A DNA stretch of 64,000 nt from Enterobacter bugandensis. Lineage in GTDB: Bacteria > Pseudomonadota > Gammaproteobacteria > Enterobacterales > Enterobacteriaceae. The notes below the pieces were generated by a model, which was not told the DNA's origin, ran no database searches, and saw only the letters and a program-made list of their open reading frames with translations. Positions within the stretch are counted from its first letter, which is position 1; every line of letters starts with the position of its first letter. The position numbers and the translations under genes were made by a program. The DNA lies in the NCBI RefSeq assembly GCF_900324475.1, contig NZ_LT992502.1, positions 682,001-746,000 on the forward strand, read 5' to 3'. Below, one piece after another: positions 1 through 8,877 of this stretch.

Positions 1-1176
1 CCACCGTTTTCGCCTGATACCACCTGGGGTTTCGCGCGCGCCTGGCTGGATATGGCGAAGCAGTTTGAAGGCCAGATCCTGACGCCGTTTGATATGACCA
101 TGGGCATTATGTCCATTTATATCTGCGCGGCCATCGCCTATAACCTTGGCAAACATTATGTCAAAACGCACCAGCTGGATCCGTTCATGTGCGCCATGCT
201 GTCGCTGATGGCGTTTCTGCTGGTTGCCGCCCCGAAAACCAAAGGCACGCTTCCCGTCGATAGCCTGGGTGGAACGGGTATTTTTACCGCCATTCTGGTG
301 GCGATTTACTGCGTTGAAATGATGCGTTTCCTGAAGGCGCATAACATCGGTATTCGCCTGCCGGACCAGGTGCCGCCGATGATCAAAAACTCCTTTGATC
401 TGCTGATCCCGGTGCTGGTGGTGGTGTTAACGCTTTATCCGCTGAGCCTGGTGATTCAGTCTCAGTTTGACATGCTGATCCCGCAGGCAATTATGTCCAT
501 CTTCAAGCCCCTTGTTTCCGCGGCGGATTCACTGCCCGCGATCCTGCTGGCGGTGTTGATTGGCCACCTGCTGTGGTTCGCCGGGATCCACGGGGCGGCT
601 ATTGTCTCCGGGATGCTGCAGATGTTCTGGCTGACTAACCTCGGAGCGAACCAGACCGCGCTGGCCGCCGGCCATCCTCTGCCACATATTTTTATGGAAG
701 CCTTCTGGACGTTCTTCATCGTGATTGGCGGGTCGGGTGCAACGATGGGTCTGGTGATTTGCTATCTGCGCAGCCGTTCAGCGCATTTACGCTCTATTGG
801 CCGATTGAGCGTGGTGCCCAGCTTCTTCAACATCAACGAACCCGTTATCTTCGGTACGCCGATTGTAATGAACCCGGTGTTCTTTATTCCGTTCCTGCTA
901 GCCCCGATGGTTAACGCCGTGCTGGCCTGGGCGGCGATGACGTTTGATCTGATTGGTCGTGTTATTTCAGTGGTTCCCTGGACGGCACCGGCGCCGATAG
1001 GCGCAGCATGGGCCCTGGGCTGGGATTTCCGCGCGGCTATCCTGGTTGTGGTTCTGGCCTGCGTGTCGGCAATCATCTACTACCCGTTCTTCAAGGTGTA
1101 CGAGAAGCAGCTGCTGGAGCAGGAAGCGGAAGAAGCACAGCGTAATGGGGAAGAGGACAATCAGCAGGTGGCTTAA
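1..1176 (+). CDS. PTS sugar EIIC permease, lactose/cellobiose family (5' truncated)
   Basis: Membrane permease of a phosphotransferase system, importing and phosphorylating a beta-glucoside-type sugar with partner EIIA and EIIB proteins. The reading frame is open to the left edge, so the N-terminus lies outside the window; about 391 residues are present of the usual 430-450. Many hydrophobic segments are visible. The family signature NINEPVIFG is encoded near 826-855, and a GIHG motif sits about 80 residues before it. The end is a charged, Glu-rich cytoplasmic tail. No EIIA or EIIB is visible here, so they may lie upstream or elsewhere. The substrate cannot be told from sequence. Family assignment is firm; the sugar is unknown. 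Confidence 0.88.
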   Translation, partial: PPFSPDTTWGFARAWLDMAKQFEGQILTPFDMTMGIMSIYICAAIAYNLGKHYVKTHQLDPFMCAMLSLMAFLLVAAPKTKGTLPVDSLGGTGIFTAILVAIYCVEMMRFLKAHNIGIRLPDQVPPMIKNSFDLLIPVLVVVLTLYPLSLVIQSQFDMLIPQAIMSIFKPLVSAADSLPAILLAVLIGHLLWFAGIHGAAIVSGMLQMFWLTNLGANQTALAAGHPLPHIFMEAFWTFFIVIGGSGATMGLVICYLRSRSAHLRSIGRLSVVPSFFNINEPVIFGTPIVMNPVFFIPFLLAPMVNAVLAWAAMTFDLIGRVISVVPWTAPAPIGAAWALGWDFRAAILVVVLACVSAIIYYPFFKVYEKQLLEQEAEEAQRNGEEDNQQVA

Positions 1177-1185
1177 AGACGTTGT

Positions 1186-1262
1186 GCCGGGTGGTGGCTG
1201 CGCCTTACCCGGCCTACGAGTCGAGGTTTTTGTAGGCCCGGTAAGCGAAGCGTCACCGGGCA
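1186..1262. repeat. BIME: two inverted REP units
   Basis: Two REP units face each other (1186-1217 and 1232-1262). Each is an imperfect palindrome with GCCGGGT/ACCCGGC-type arms, and they flank a short spacer. The element lies between the convergent ends of the PTS permease and fhuF. It probably folds into stem-loops that stabilise or separate the two transcripts. Confidence 0.85.
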
Positions 1263-1272
1263 ATTCACTGCA

Positions 1273-2061
1273 CTACTTTAGCGTGCAATCCCCGCACTGC
1301 TTAACGTCCGGCAGGCGATAGCGCTGGCAGCAGGTACGGCGTACCAGAAGTCCGTCACGGAGCACAACGGTACGGAATAACGGATTATCGCGACCATCGG
1401 AAAGCTGTTTGGCAAAGAAGCAGGACTGGCGCAGGGCCTCCACTTTCTCATCGCCAAGCAGCGGCTTCATTTCTGTTAAATACCAGTGAATTAAATACCC
1501 GGTATTACTCCAGATAAGCTTCCCGTTGATCTCGCCCGTTGCTTCAAGTGCCTCTACCACTGGGATCAGGGCCTGGATGACAAGCTGTTCCAGACGTTCC
1601 TGAGCAGAGAACTGCTCTGCGCCGCGATCTTCGTGCAGATCAATCCAGAAGCAGGCTGCTCGGCCGGTTTCGTGGAACTCGACATGAAAATGATCCGGGG
1701 AGAGCGCCAGCATGCTCTTTTGGGTTAATACCGCCAGCATGAGCGGGGGAACCATCAGCCCGATATACCACTGTGCCCACAGGGAAAGCAGAGGTTTATT
1801 TTCCCGCGTTAGGGTCGGCTGATTGCGATAGATATGGTCGGAATAGGTTGCAAGCAGCGACTGCAGCGTAGAGGGCTGCTGCCACTCAGCGAGCGTCATG
1901 GCGTGATGCGGGGGCGCTTCATCAAGCCTGATAAAGTCCAGCAGGTGGGCGCGCGTCTTAGCAATCTTGTCCCGTATGGCATCCGCAAGCGACGCATTCC
2001 CGCTGGTGAGGGGCGCTCGCCAGAGGAGTGGTTCAACGATGTGTGCGGTATGCGTAGCCAT
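1273..2061 (-). CDS. fhuF: Ferric iron reductase FhuF
   Basis: Cytoplasmic [2Fe-2S] protein that reduces ferric iron in hydroxamate siderophores after uptake, releasing Fe(II). The 262-residue product ends with the unusual FhuF cluster motif, Cys244-Cys245, ten residues, Cys256, two residues, Cys259, as in E. coli FhuF. The gene is transcribed leftward and a Fur-type operator lies 22 bases upstream of its start codon, so iron repression is expected. The upstream neighbour is a diguanylate cyclase gene read in the same direction, 94 bases away. Length and motif make the assignment secure. Confidence 0.95.
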   Translation of the reverse strand: MATHTAHIVEPLLWRAPLTSGNASLADAIRDKIAKTRAHLLDFIRLDEAPPHHAMTLAEWQQPSTLQSLLATYSDHIYRNQPTLTRENKPLLSLWAQWYIGLMVPPLMLAVLTQKSMLALSPDHFHVEFHETGRAACFWIDLHEDRGAEQFSAQERLEQLVIQALIPVVEALEATGEINGKLIWSNTGYLIHWYLTEMKPLLGDEKVEALRQSCFFAKQLSDGRDNPLFRTVVLRDGLLVRRTCCQRYRLPDVKQCGDCTLK

Positions 2062-2082
2062 AGTTGAGATAGAAATCTAAAT

Positions 2083-2101
2083 GATAATGATTGCCAATCC
2101 T
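2083..2101 (-). promoter_or_regulatory. Fur box upstream of fhuF
   Basis: On the minus strand this 19-mer ends in AATCATTATC and matches the Fur consensus at about 13 of 19 positions, with one perfect half. It sits 22-40 bases before the fhuF start, the expected place for an iron-responsive repressor site. Confidence 0.7.
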
Positions 2102-2155
2102 AACTATTGCTCATACCAATGGCAAGACTTTTGTCCTGATTAACCGAAGACGCGC

Positions 2156-3220
2156 TTAAGCGGTTTGTAGCTCTTCACTCAGCAGAATGTTATTGCGACC
2201 TAAATGCTTTGCTTCATAGAGGGCTCTGTCCGCTCTCTCCAGAGCGCTTTCCACGTCCTCGTTTTCGAAAATGGCAATACCGATGCTGATGGTGACATTG
2301 GTGGCGACGCTTTCGTTGAACAGATGGGGGATTTTCAAATCATAGACTTTTTGACGGATCCGCTCTGCCGTATGGCGGGCGTGTTCAAGTGAAATATTCG
2401 TCAGCAGCACCATGAACTCTTCCCCACCGAAACGCGCCACAATATCGCGCGAACGGACGGCATCACGAATTGCCGCAGAGACGCGCTTCAGCGCCTGGTC
2501 ACCCATCATATGGCCATAATGGTCGTTATAGGCTTTGAAGTGATCGATATCCATCAAAAGAACAAAATGTTCGCCGTTTTCTACCGCCGGCAGGTTCTCC
2601 AGACGGCTCTGCAGGCCGCGACGATTATAGAGCCCGGTTAGCGGGTCCATCATACTGAGATCGGTCAGAGTTTCCCGTTCTTCCAGCAGGCGAGAGAGCA
2701 GCTCCTGGGCGAAGCGATCGTTGCGCCGTTGCAAAATGTTATGAATAGCAATAGCCACCACAGGAAGTGCGAAAGAATAGGACATTCTTAGCCATATATC
2801 CTGGTCACTTAACCACAGGCAGACAATAAAGGCGGGGAGCGAGTGCAGCGTAAATGCTTTGATATTACTGGCGAAGGCCAGCGTTCCGATAAAAAGCACC
2901 GTGAGTAAAGCTATTATCAAATACATCGCCTGGTCATGGGTAATTAGCGAAAATTTCGAATCTATTTGCCAGGCCCACAAAATACCAAAGATTGCTGAAA
3001 CGGCAGGAATATTTATCTTCCGCGCGCGTTTTTTCCAGTGCCAGACGAACAGGCCAGTACTGATCGCGAAAATAGCAATCAGAGGGGCAGAAAACACGCG
3101 TACAGAATAGAGCGGGTTTGTTACCGAGAACACGGCTGACGTTGCGTTCAGAAATAAAAATAAACGTAACGATAATTGATATTTTCTTTGAACCAAAGAC
3201 CGCCAGGATTGTGATGTCAT
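2156..3220 (-). CDS. Membrane-anchored GGDEF diguanylate cyclase
   Basis: Likely makes cyclic di-GMP from two GTP at the inner membrane. Residues 1-160 hold about five or six hydrophobic segments with short loops, resembling a MASE-type sensor but not clearly assignable. A short linker (about 165-188) leads to a GGDEF domain starting at the conserved MDPLTGLYNRRG. The active site is GGEEF (265-269), metal-binding Asp224 lies in LLMDID, and an RxxD inhibitory site (Arg256-Asp259) stands five residues before GGEEF, so catalysis and product inhibition are both predicted. No EAL domain is present. It lies between fhuF and yjjZ, both with Fur boxes, which hints at iron-linked control. Family certain; signal unknown. 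Confidence 0.9.
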   Translation of the reverse strand: MTSQSWRSLVQRKYQLSLRLFLFLNATSAVFSVTNPLYSVRVFSAPLIAIFAISTGLFVWHWKKRARKINIPAVSAIFGILWAWQIDSKFSLITHDQAMYLIIALLTVLFIGTLAFASNIKAFTLHSLPAFIVCLWLSDQDIWLRMSYSFALPVVAIAIHNILQRRNDRFAQELLSRLLEERETLTDLSMMDPLTGLYNRRGLQSRLENLPAVENGEHFVLLMDIDHFKAYNDHYGHMMGDQALKRVSAAIRDAVRSRDIVARFGGEEFMVLLTNISLEHARHTAERIRQKVYDLKIPHLFNESVATNVTISIGIAIFENEDVESALERADRALYEAKHLGRNNILLSEELQTA

Positions 3221-3420
3221 AGTCGTGCGTTTTTATTAAAACTTAATTAAAACAGATGAATAGGTGTGGTTTCGCACTTAATTATGCAAAAAACTCAAAG
3301 CGTAATTATAAGAAAAAGTTTATGTGTAGTTAACAGGTGAGCAATTTATCACCTTAGGAAATTTCTGTCATTCTACATAAGGGGAAAGGGCGATTTTTTT
3401 TGCTTCACCGCGCTGACAAA

Positions 3421-3457
3421 TGATAATTTTTATCATATGATATTGTTTATCATTATC
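3421..3457 (+). promoter_or_regulatory. Double Fur box upstream of yjjZ
   Basis: Positions 3439-3457 match the 19-bp Fur consensus at 16 of 19 positions. A second palindrome, TGATAATTTTTATCA, lies just upstream at 3421-3435. The pair ends 18 bases before the yjjZ start, which implies strong iron repression. The divergent diguanylate cyclase starts about 200 bases away and could also be affected. Confidence 0.85.
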
Positions 3458-3475
3458 GTTATGAAAGGGCGATGT

Positions 3476-3706
3476 ATGTTGAACAGGGCGCTGGGAAGTG
3501 CATGGGGAGTATTGCTGCCGGGCGTAATCCTTGGCGGTTTGATGTTTGCCGATCTCTCCATCGAAAGCTGGAAGGCCATCATTGTGGCAGGGCTGCTGAT
3601 GACGTCAGGCATGATCTGGCACAAGCACCTACGCCATTATGTGTTACTGCCATCATGCGTCGCATTAGTCAGCGCAATTCTGGTGATAATGATGAGTTTG
3701 AAATAA
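3476..3706 (+). CDS. yjjZ: Small DUF1435 membrane protein YjjZ
   Basis: A 76-residue hydrophobic protein with about three membrane segments, of the DUF1435/YjjZ family; no biochemical role is established to my knowledge. I chose the ATG at 3476 because AAAGGG lies six bases before it. The in-frame ATG at 3437 falls inside the Fur operator and cannot be a sensible start. The protein ends LVIMMSLK. Placement directly behind a strong Fur site suggests induction under iron starvation. The stop is followed 41 bases later by the tRNA cluster on the other strand. Confidence 0.82.
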   Translation: MLNRALGSAWGVLLPGVILGGLMFADLSIESWKAIIVAGLLMTSGMIWHKHLRHYVLLPSCVALVSAILVIMMSLK

Positions 3707-3747
3707 CAGGGAAAATAAGAGGTATTACAGAAGGGAGATAAGATAAT

Positions 3748-3834
3748 TGGTGCGAGGGGGGGGACTCGAACCCCCACATCCGTAAGGACACTAACACCTG
3801 AAGCTAGCGCGTCTACCAATTCCGCCACCTTCGC
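3748..3834 (-). tRNA. leuV: tRNA-Leu (CAG), third of three
   Basis: An 87-base class II tRNA with a long variable arm and encoded CCA (TGG at 3748-3750 on the plus strand). The anticodon loop reads TTCAGGT, giving anticodon CAG for CUG codons. Sequence is identical to the two copies at 3868 and 3983. It is last in the leftward transcript; the leuV name follows the E. coli order. Confidence 0.95.
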
Positions 3835-3867
3835 ACAGTCATCTTACTATTTTTGATATCGCCTCGT

Positions 3868-3954
3868 TGGTGCGAGGGGGGGGACTCGAACCCCCACATC
3901 CGTAAGGACACTAACACCTGAAGCTAGCGCGTCTACCAATTCCGCCACCTTCGC
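3868..3954 (-). tRNA. leuP: tRNA-Leu (CAG), second of three
   Basis: Middle copy of the tandem tRNA-Leu(CAG) cluster, 87 bases with encoded CCA. It is separated by 33 and 28 bases from its neighbours, consistent with one precursor cut by RNases. Anticodon loop TTCAGGT. The name follows the E. coli leuQPV order. Confidence 0.95.
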
Positions 3955-3982
3955 CCAGTGCGAGCAATATCAACGTGATTTA

Positions 3983-4069
3983 TGGTGCGAGGGGGGGGAC
4001 TCGAACCCCCACATCCGTAAGGACACTAACACCTGAAGCTAGCGCGTCTACCAATTCCGCCACCTTCGC
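3983..4069 (-). tRNA. leuQ: tRNA-Leu (CAG), first of three
   Basis: Promoter-proximal copy of the tRNA-Leu(CAG) cluster, 87 bases, encoded CCA at 3983-3985. A strong sigma-70 promoter lies 42 bases upstream. CUG is the commonest leucine codon in this GC-rich genome, which explains three identical copies. Confidence 0.95.
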
Positions 4070-4110
4070 ATACCATCGATACTGTAAAAGTATCGTAACC
4101 ACGGAGGCGC

Positions 4111-4138
4111 ATTCTAGATGTTTTCAGCTTTACGTCAA
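4111..4138 (-). promoter_or_regulatory. Promoter of the leuQPV tRNA operon
   Basis: On the minus strand, -35 TTGACG (4133-4138) and -10 TAGAAT (4111-4116) are separated by 16 bases. They are followed by a GC-rich discriminator (GCGCC) typical of stringently controlled stable-RNA promoters. Confidence 0.85.
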
Positions 4139-4199
4139 CAGAAAAGTGCGCGCCTTTTATTGATTGCTGCAAAAATGGACGGAATTGCGACGCCTGCTT

Positions 4200-4230
4200 G
4201 CCGGATGGCGCTGGCGCTTATCCGGCCTGC
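4200..4230. repeat. Single REP element
   Basis: Palindromic unit with arms GCCGGAT (4200-4206) and ATCCGGC (4220-4226). It lies between the tRNA promoter and the 3' end of rsmC and probably forms the rsmC transcript's end structure. Confidence 0.8.
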
Positions 4231-4243
4231 ATTGTATGGCGAA

Positions 4244-5272
4244 TTATTTTTTTGCCTGACGCGTCATCACGGTGCGGTAGACCTTAAAGCGGCCCGTCTG
4301 GGCGATCACTTCGTGGAAGCCGAAGGTTTCGTCCAGCACTTTCGGGTACGCCAGGAAGGCGTTCGCCACGATGCGCAGCTCGCCGCCGCTGTTGAGGTGA
4401 CGAGTCGCGCCACGGATCAGGGTTTGCGCAGCTTCGAGGCTGGTTTCCATCCCGTCGTGGAACGGCGGGTTAGAGATGATCATGTCAAAGCGGCCGGTGA
4501 CGTCAGAGAAGACGTTGCTGGCAATCACATCGCCTTCAATGCCGTTGGCCGCAAGCGTTGCGCGGCTGGCTTCTACCGCCGGGGCGCTCACGTCACACAG
4601 GGTTAAACGCACTTTTGGTGAATGGCTGGCAAGCACCGTTGAAAGCACGCCCGCGCCGCAGCCCACGTCCAGCACTTTGCCTTTGGTGTGCGGTGTCAGG
4701 GTGGAGAGCAGCAGCTTGCTGCCCGTATCCAGCGCGTCACGGCTGAAGACACCCGGCAGGGTTTTGATGGTCAGACCGTCAAGCTGGTACTCGTCCCAGT
4801 ATGCCTGCGCATCAAACGTTGTCTGCTTTTCCAGACGGCCATGATACAGACCGCAGCGACGTGCGCTGTCGACTTTGGTCAGCGGCGCGTAGGCTTCCAG
4901 CATCTGCTCGGCGCTACGGACACCGCTGCGGTTTTCACCGACCACGAAAATATCGCAGCCAACCGGCAGCAGGGAGAGCAGGTTCATCAGCTGGAACTGG
5001 GCTTCTGGCTTGTTCTTCGGCCAGTAGTAGATCAGCGTATCGCAGTCGGCAATATCGCTCTGCTCCGCCACCAGGCTGAAGCGTGCGCGCTCGCCCATCT
5101 GGCGGCTCAGCACCTGCCAGTGGTGGTAGTATTGGGTGTGGGCACGGCTTTCAGCACAGTCGAAACGCGCGGGCAGGTCATCCTGCATATCTCCGGCAAA
5201 CAGAATACGGCTTTCTTCGAAATCATCACTGTGACGCAGCAAGACTTCACTTGCCGGGGTAAATGCAGACAT
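4244..5272 (-). CDS. rsmC: 16S rRNA m2G1207 methyltransferase RsmC
   Basis: Methylates N2 of G1207 in helix 34 of 16S rRNA within 30S particles, using S-adenosylmethionine. The 342-residue protein has the RsmC architecture: a degenerate N-terminal methyltransferase-like domain (about 1-160) and a catalytic C-terminal domain. That domain carries the SAM loop VLDVGCGAG (200-208) and the catalytic NPPF motif (268-271). The start has about 100 bases of space before the divergent holD gene. Length and motifs match E. coli RsmC throughout. Confidence 0.96.
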   Translation of the reverse strand: MSAFTPASEVLLRHSDDFEESRILFAGDMQDDLPARFDCAESRAHTQYYHHWQVLSRQMGERARFSLVAEQSDIADCDTLIYYWPKNKPEAQFQLMNLLSLLPVGCDIFVVGENRSGVRSAEQMLEAYAPLTKVDSARRCGLYHGRLEKQTTFDAQAYWDEYQLDGLTIKTLPGVFSRDALDTGSKLLLSTLTPHTKGKVLDVGCGAGVLSTVLASHSPKVRLTLCDVSAPAVEASRATLAANGIEGDVIASNVFSDVTGRFDMIISNPPFHDGMETSLEAAQTLIRGATRHLNSGGELRIVANAFLAYPKVLDETFGFHEVIAQTGRFKVYRTVMTRQAKK

Positions 5273-5374
5273 GAATTGTTCCTCAATAAACTCAGGCGGG
5301 GATTATAGTAGGTAGATGGCGCACTTTCGACACATTTGCTATATTTGCGCGCCTGAGAGACAGGAGTTATCCCT

Positions 5375-5788
5375 ATGACATCCCGACGAGACTGGCAGTT
5401 GCAGCAGCTGGGCATCACCCAGTGGGCTTTGCGTCGCCCGACGGCGTTGCAGGGCGAAATCGCCATCTCCATCCCCGCGCACGTTCGGCTGGTGATGGTG
5501 GCGGAAGAACTGCCTGCCCTGAATGAGCCCCTGATCGGTGATGTCCTTCGCAGCCTGAAGCTGACGCCCGACCAGGTCTTACAGCTGACGCCGGAACGGG
5601 TTGCCATGCTTCCTCCTGATAGCCGCTGTAACAGCTGGCGCATCGGAGAGACAAACGACATCTCTCTTCAGGGGAGCCAAATCAGCTCACCAGCGCTGGA
5701 CGAGCTGAAAGCCAATCCAAAGGCGCGCAGCGCGCTATGGCAACAAATCTGCGAATATGAACACGATTTCTTCCCTCACGACGCCTGA
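5375..5788 (+). CDS. holD: DNA polymerase III psi subunit
   Basis: Psi subunit (137 residues) of the DNA polymerase III clamp loader. It binds chi (HolC) and links the clamp-loader complex to SSB-coated lagging strand. The N-terminus MTSRRDWQLQQLGITQW is the conserved gamma/tau-contact segment of psi. A good Shine-Dalgarno (AGGAG) precedes the ATG. Its last 32 bases overlap rimI in another frame, suggesting translational coupling. Gene order rsmC-holD-rimI-yjjG-prfC is the standard enterobacterial one. Confidence 0.95.
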   Translation: MTSRRDWQLQQLGITQWALRRPTALQGEIAISIPAHVRLVMVAEELPALNEPLIGDVLRSLKLTPDQVLQLTPERVAMLPPDSRCNSWRIGETNDISLQGSQISSPALDELKANPKARSALWQQICEYEHDFFPHDA

Positions 5789-6200
5789 CCTGACCGCAGC
5801 GTTCGCGATTGAAACACGCGCCCACGCTTTTCCGTGGAGCGAAAAAACGTTTGCCAGCAATCAGGGCGAGCGCTATCTGAACTACCGTCTGGACGTTGAC
5901 GGCACTCTGGCCGCGTTTGCCATCACGCAGGTGGTTCTTGACGAGGCGACGCTGTTTAACATCGCCGTCGACCCGGCGTTTCAGCGCCGTGGGCTGGGCA
6001 GAGAACTGCTTGAGCATCTCATTCGTGAGCTCGAAACCCGCGACGTTTTCACCCTGTGGCTGGAGGTGCGCGCGTCGAATGTCGCCGCCATCGCGCTCTA
6101 TGAAAGCTTAGGCTTTAACGAGGCGACAGTCCGACGTAACTACTACCCCACCGCAGAGGGACGTGAAGACGCCATTATCATGGCTCTGCCAATTGGATAA
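5757..6200 (+). CDS. rimI: Ribosomal protein S18-alanine N-acetyltransferase RimI
   Basis: GNAT-family enzyme that transfers acetyl from acetyl-CoA to the N-terminal alanine of ribosomal protein S18. The 147-residue protein has the acetyl-CoA loop motif QRRGLG (76-81). Glu103 and Tyr115 stand at the positions used as general base and acid in RimI. The start lies 32 bases inside holD; the conserved N-terminus MNTISSL supports it. yjjG follows 19 bases downstream. Confidence 0.95.
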   Translation: MNTISSLTTPDLTAAFAIETRAHAFPWSEKTFASNQGERYLNYRLDVDGTLAAFAITQVVLDEATLFNIAVDPAFQRRGLGRELLEHLIRELETRDVFTLWLEVRASNVAAIALYESLGFNEATVRRNYYPTAEGREDAIIMALPIG

Positions 6201-6219
6201 CGAATATAAGGTTGTAACG

Positions 6220-6897
6220 ATGAAATGGGACTGGATTTTCTTTGATGCCGACGAAACGCTGTTTACGTTTGACTCGTTCGGCGGCCTACAGCGGATGTTT
6301 CTCGACTATAGCGTGACCTTCACCGCCGAAGATTTTCAGGACTATCAGGCGGTGAACAAGCCGCTGTGGGTGGATTACCAGAACGGTGCCATCACCGCGT
6401 TACAGCTACAGCACCAGCGATTTGACGTCTGGGCGGAGCGCTTAAAGGTCAGTCCGGGGACGCTGAACGAGGCTTTCCTTAACGCCATGGCCGATATCTG
6501 TGCGCCCCTGCCGGGCGCGGTTTCCCTGCTGAATGCGTTGAAAGGCAAGGTGAAACTGGGGATCATCACCAACGGTTTTACCGCCCTGCAGCAAATCCGC
6601 CTGGAGCGCACCGGCTTGCGCGATCATTTCGATGCGCTGGTGATCTCCGAAGAGGTTGGGGTGCCGAAACCGGATCCGCGAATTTTCGATTATGCGCTGG
6701 CGCAGGCCGGTAATCCCGACCGCGATCGCGTGCTGATGGTGGGTGATACCGCAGAGTCTGATATTCTTGGCGGTATGAAGTCAGGTTTGTCGACCGTCTG
6801 GCTGAATGCGCATGGCCGCGTGAAGCCTGAAGGCATCGAGCCAACCTGGACCGTCACGTCATTGACCGAACTGGAGCAACTCCTGTGTAAACAATGA
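6220..6897 (+). CDS. yjjG: HAD-family nucleotidase YjjG
   Basis: Haloacid-dehalogenase-superfamily 5'-nucleotidase. The E. coli orthologue dephosphorylates dUMP, dTMP and modified pyrimidine nucleotides, a house-cleaning role. The nucleophile motif DADET begins at Asp9, with Asp11 as acid/base. The third-motif lysine is in VPKPD and the GDTAESD motif lies near residue 175. I chose ATG 6220 (225 residues, the family length): the protein aligns from MKWDWIFFD, and an in-frame ATG at 6163 would lie inside rimI. Confidence 0.94.
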   Translation: MKWDWIFFDADETLFTFDSFGGLQRMFLDYSVTFTAEDFQDYQAVNKPLWVDYQNGAITALQLQHQRFDVWAERLKVSPGTLNEAFLNAMADICAPLPGAVSLLNALKGKVKLGIITNGFTALQQIRLERTGLRDHFDALVISEEVGVPKPDPRIFDYALAQAGNPDRDRVLMVGDTAESDILGGMKSGLSTVWLNAHGRVKPEGIEPTWTVTSLTELEQLLCKQ

Positions 6898-6988
6898 TTG
6901 CCTGCCCCCCGTTGATGGGTAAAATAGCCGCAATTTTGTATTCCATGATGCGTAGCGTGCTGCCGCGCTTATAAAAGAAGATTTAATT

Positions 6989-8578
6989 ATGACGTTGTCT
7001 CCTTATCTGCAAGAGGTGGCCAAGCGCCGTACTTTTGCCATTATCTCGCACCCGGATGCCGGTAAAACGACCATCACCGAGAAGGTGTTGCTGTTCGGAC
7101 AGGCGATCCAGACTGCGGGTACCGTTAAAGGCCGTGGCTCCAGCCAGCATGCAAAATCTGACTGGATGGAGATGGAAAAGCAGCGTGGTATTTCGATTAC
7201 CACCTCCGTGATGCAGTTCCCGTATCACGACTGCCTGGTGAACCTGCTGGACACCCCGGGGCACGAAGACTTCTCCGAAGATACCTACCGTACCCTGACG
7301 GCGGTGGACTGCTGTCTGATGGTGATCGACGCCGCGAAGGGTGTAGAAGATCGTACCCGCAAGCTGATGGAAGTTACCCGTCTGCGCGATACGCCGATCC
7401 TCACCTTTATGAACAAACTCGACCGTGACATCCGTGACCCGATGGAGCTGATGGATGAAGTGGAAAACGAGCTGAAGATCGCCTGTGCGCCAATCACCTG
7501 GCCAATTGGCTGCGGTAAGCTGTTCAAAGGGGTTTATCACCTCTATAAAGACGAAACTTACCTGTATCAGACCGGTAAAGGCCACACCATTCAGGAAGTG
7601 CGCATTGTGAAAGGTCTGGACAACCCGGATCTCGATGCCGCCGTTGGCGAAGAGCTGGCCGCGCAGCTGCGCGACGAGCTGGAGCTGGTGAAGGGCGCGT
7701 CTCACGAGTTCGACAAAGAGCTGTTTCTGAGCGGCGAAATTACCCCGGTCTTCTTCGGTACCGCGCTGGGTAACTTCGGCGTTGACCACATGCTGGACGG
7801 TCTGGTGGAGTGGGCACCTCAGCCGATGCCGCGTAAAACCGACACCCGCGAAGTGGAAGCGAAGGAAGAGAAGTTCACCGGCTTCGTCTTTAAAATTCAG
7901 GCCAACATGGACCCGAAACACCGCGACCGCGTGGCCTTCATGCGCGTGGTGTCCGGTAAGTATGAGAAGGGCATGAAGCTGCGCCAGGTGCGCATCGGTA
8001 AAGATGTCGTGATTTCCGACGCGCTGACCTTTATGGCGGGCGACCGTTCGCACGTTGAAGAGGCGTATCCGGGCGACATCATCGGTCTGCACAACCACGG
8101 TACGATCCAGATCGGCGATACCTTCACCCAGGGCGAGATGATGAAGTTCACGGGTATTCCGAACTTCGCACCGGAGCTGTTCCGTCGCATTCGTCTGCGC
8201 GATCCGCTGAAGCAGAAACAGCTGCTGAAAGGCCTTGTTCAGCTCTCTGAAGAGGGCGCCGTGCAGGTGTTCCGTCCAATCGCCAACAACGATCTGATTG
8301 TTGGCGCGGTCGGTGTGCTGCAGTTCGACGTGGTGGTTGCGCGCCTGAAGAGCGAATACAACGTGGAAGCGATTTACGAATCGGTCAACGTGGCGACCGC
8401 GCGCTGGGTTGAGTGTTCTGACGTGAAGAAATTCGAAGAATTTAAGCGTAAGAACGAAATTCAGCTGGCGCTCGATGGCGGCGACAACCTGACCTATATC
8501 GCGCCAACGATGGTCAACCTGAACCTGACGCAGGAACGTTATCCAGACGTTCAGTTCCGCAAAACGCGCGAACACTAA
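6989..8578 (+). CDS. prfC: Peptide chain release factor 3
   Basis: Translational GTPase RF3, which recycles RF1/RF2 from the ribosome after peptide release. The 529-residue length equals E. coli RF3. GTP-binding motifs are clear: P-loop SHPDAGKTT (20-28), DTPGH (87-91) and NKLD (141-144). Domains II and III follow and the protein ends FRKTREH. It stands about 90 bases after yjjG and has its own intrinsic terminator. Confidence 0.97.
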   Translation: MTLSPYLQEVAKRRTFAIISHPDAGKTTITEKVLLFGQAIQTAGTVKGRGSSQHAKSDWMEMEKQRGISITTSVMQFPYHDCLVNLLDTPGHEDFSEDTYRTLTAVDCCLMVIDAAKGVEDRTRKLMEVTRLRDTPILTFMNKLDRDIRDPMELMDEVENELKIACAPITWPIGCGKLFKGVYHLYKDETYLYQTGKGHTIQEVRIVKGLDNPDLDAAVGEELAAQLRDELELVKGASHEFDKELFLSGEITPVFFGTALGNFGVDHMLDGLVEWAPQPMPRKTDTREVEAKEEKFTGFVFKIQANMDPKHRDRVAFMRVVSGKYEKGMKLRQVRIGKDVVISDALTFMAGDRSHVEEAYPGDIIGLHNHGTIQIGDTFTQGEMMKFTGIPNFAPELFRRIRLRDPLKQKQLLKGLVQLSEEGAVQVFRPIANNDLIVGAVGVLQFDVVVARLKSEYNVEAIYESVNVATARWVECSDVKKFEEFKRKNEIQLALDGGDNLTYIAPTMVNLNLTQERYPDVQFRKTREH

Positions 8579-8587
8579 TCCCTCCCG

Positions 8588-8616
8588 GAGCACGGCAATC
8601 GCCGTGCTCATCTTTT
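8588..8616 (+). terminator. prfC terminator
   Basis: Perfect 9-bp stem GAGCACGGC / GCCGTGCTC with a 4-base loop, followed by a T-rich run. It begins 10 bases after the prfC stop. Confidence 0.88.
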
Positions 8617-8720
8617 ATTCCTGTCTTATTAGTCCCTTGCGGAATGTTCTTAATTCACCGCAAATTCACGCTATTCGCGCGTTTTTTACGCAATTCTGAA
8701 AGCGGCATTGTGAGAGTGAT

Positions 8721-8729
8721 CTATATTTA
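8721..8729 (+). promoter_or_regulatory. Probable sigma-S -10 element of osmY
   Basis: CTATATTTA resembles the extended -10 used by sigma-S and stands about 150 bases before the osmY start, leaving a long leader as in E. coli. No good -35 is seen, which is normal for this promoter class. Confidence 0.6.
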
Positions 8730-8877
8730 ACTCAGTGTTTAGCACCGGGCATGGATGAATTAACTGTTCAATGCATGTCGATTGGTTCTCCATTTCACCC
8801 GTGTGTTTATTCGCGATATATAAAACTACTAAGGAAGTATTTAGCCCGAATAACGGGTAAAACACAGGAATACATCG

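Noticed and set aside
3637-3828. Short frame reading MAELVDALASGVSVLTDVGVRVPPLAP
   Set aside because: Translation through a tRNA-Leu gene, a well-known false protein.
3748-4069. Three evenly spaced direct repeats resembling a CRISPR array
   Set aside because: The repeats are complete 87-base tRNA genes with cloverleaf and CCA; spacers are only about 30 bases and there are no cas genes.
3975-4163. Short frame reading GARGGTRTPTSVRTLTPEAS
   Set aside because: Translation across the complement of a tRNA-Leu gene, another classic false protein.
6983-8611. Long open frame (542 codons) antisense to prfC
   Set aside because: It mirrors almost the whole of prfC; highly expressed GC-rich genes often leave the opposite strand free of stops. 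No family resemblance and no ribosome binding site.
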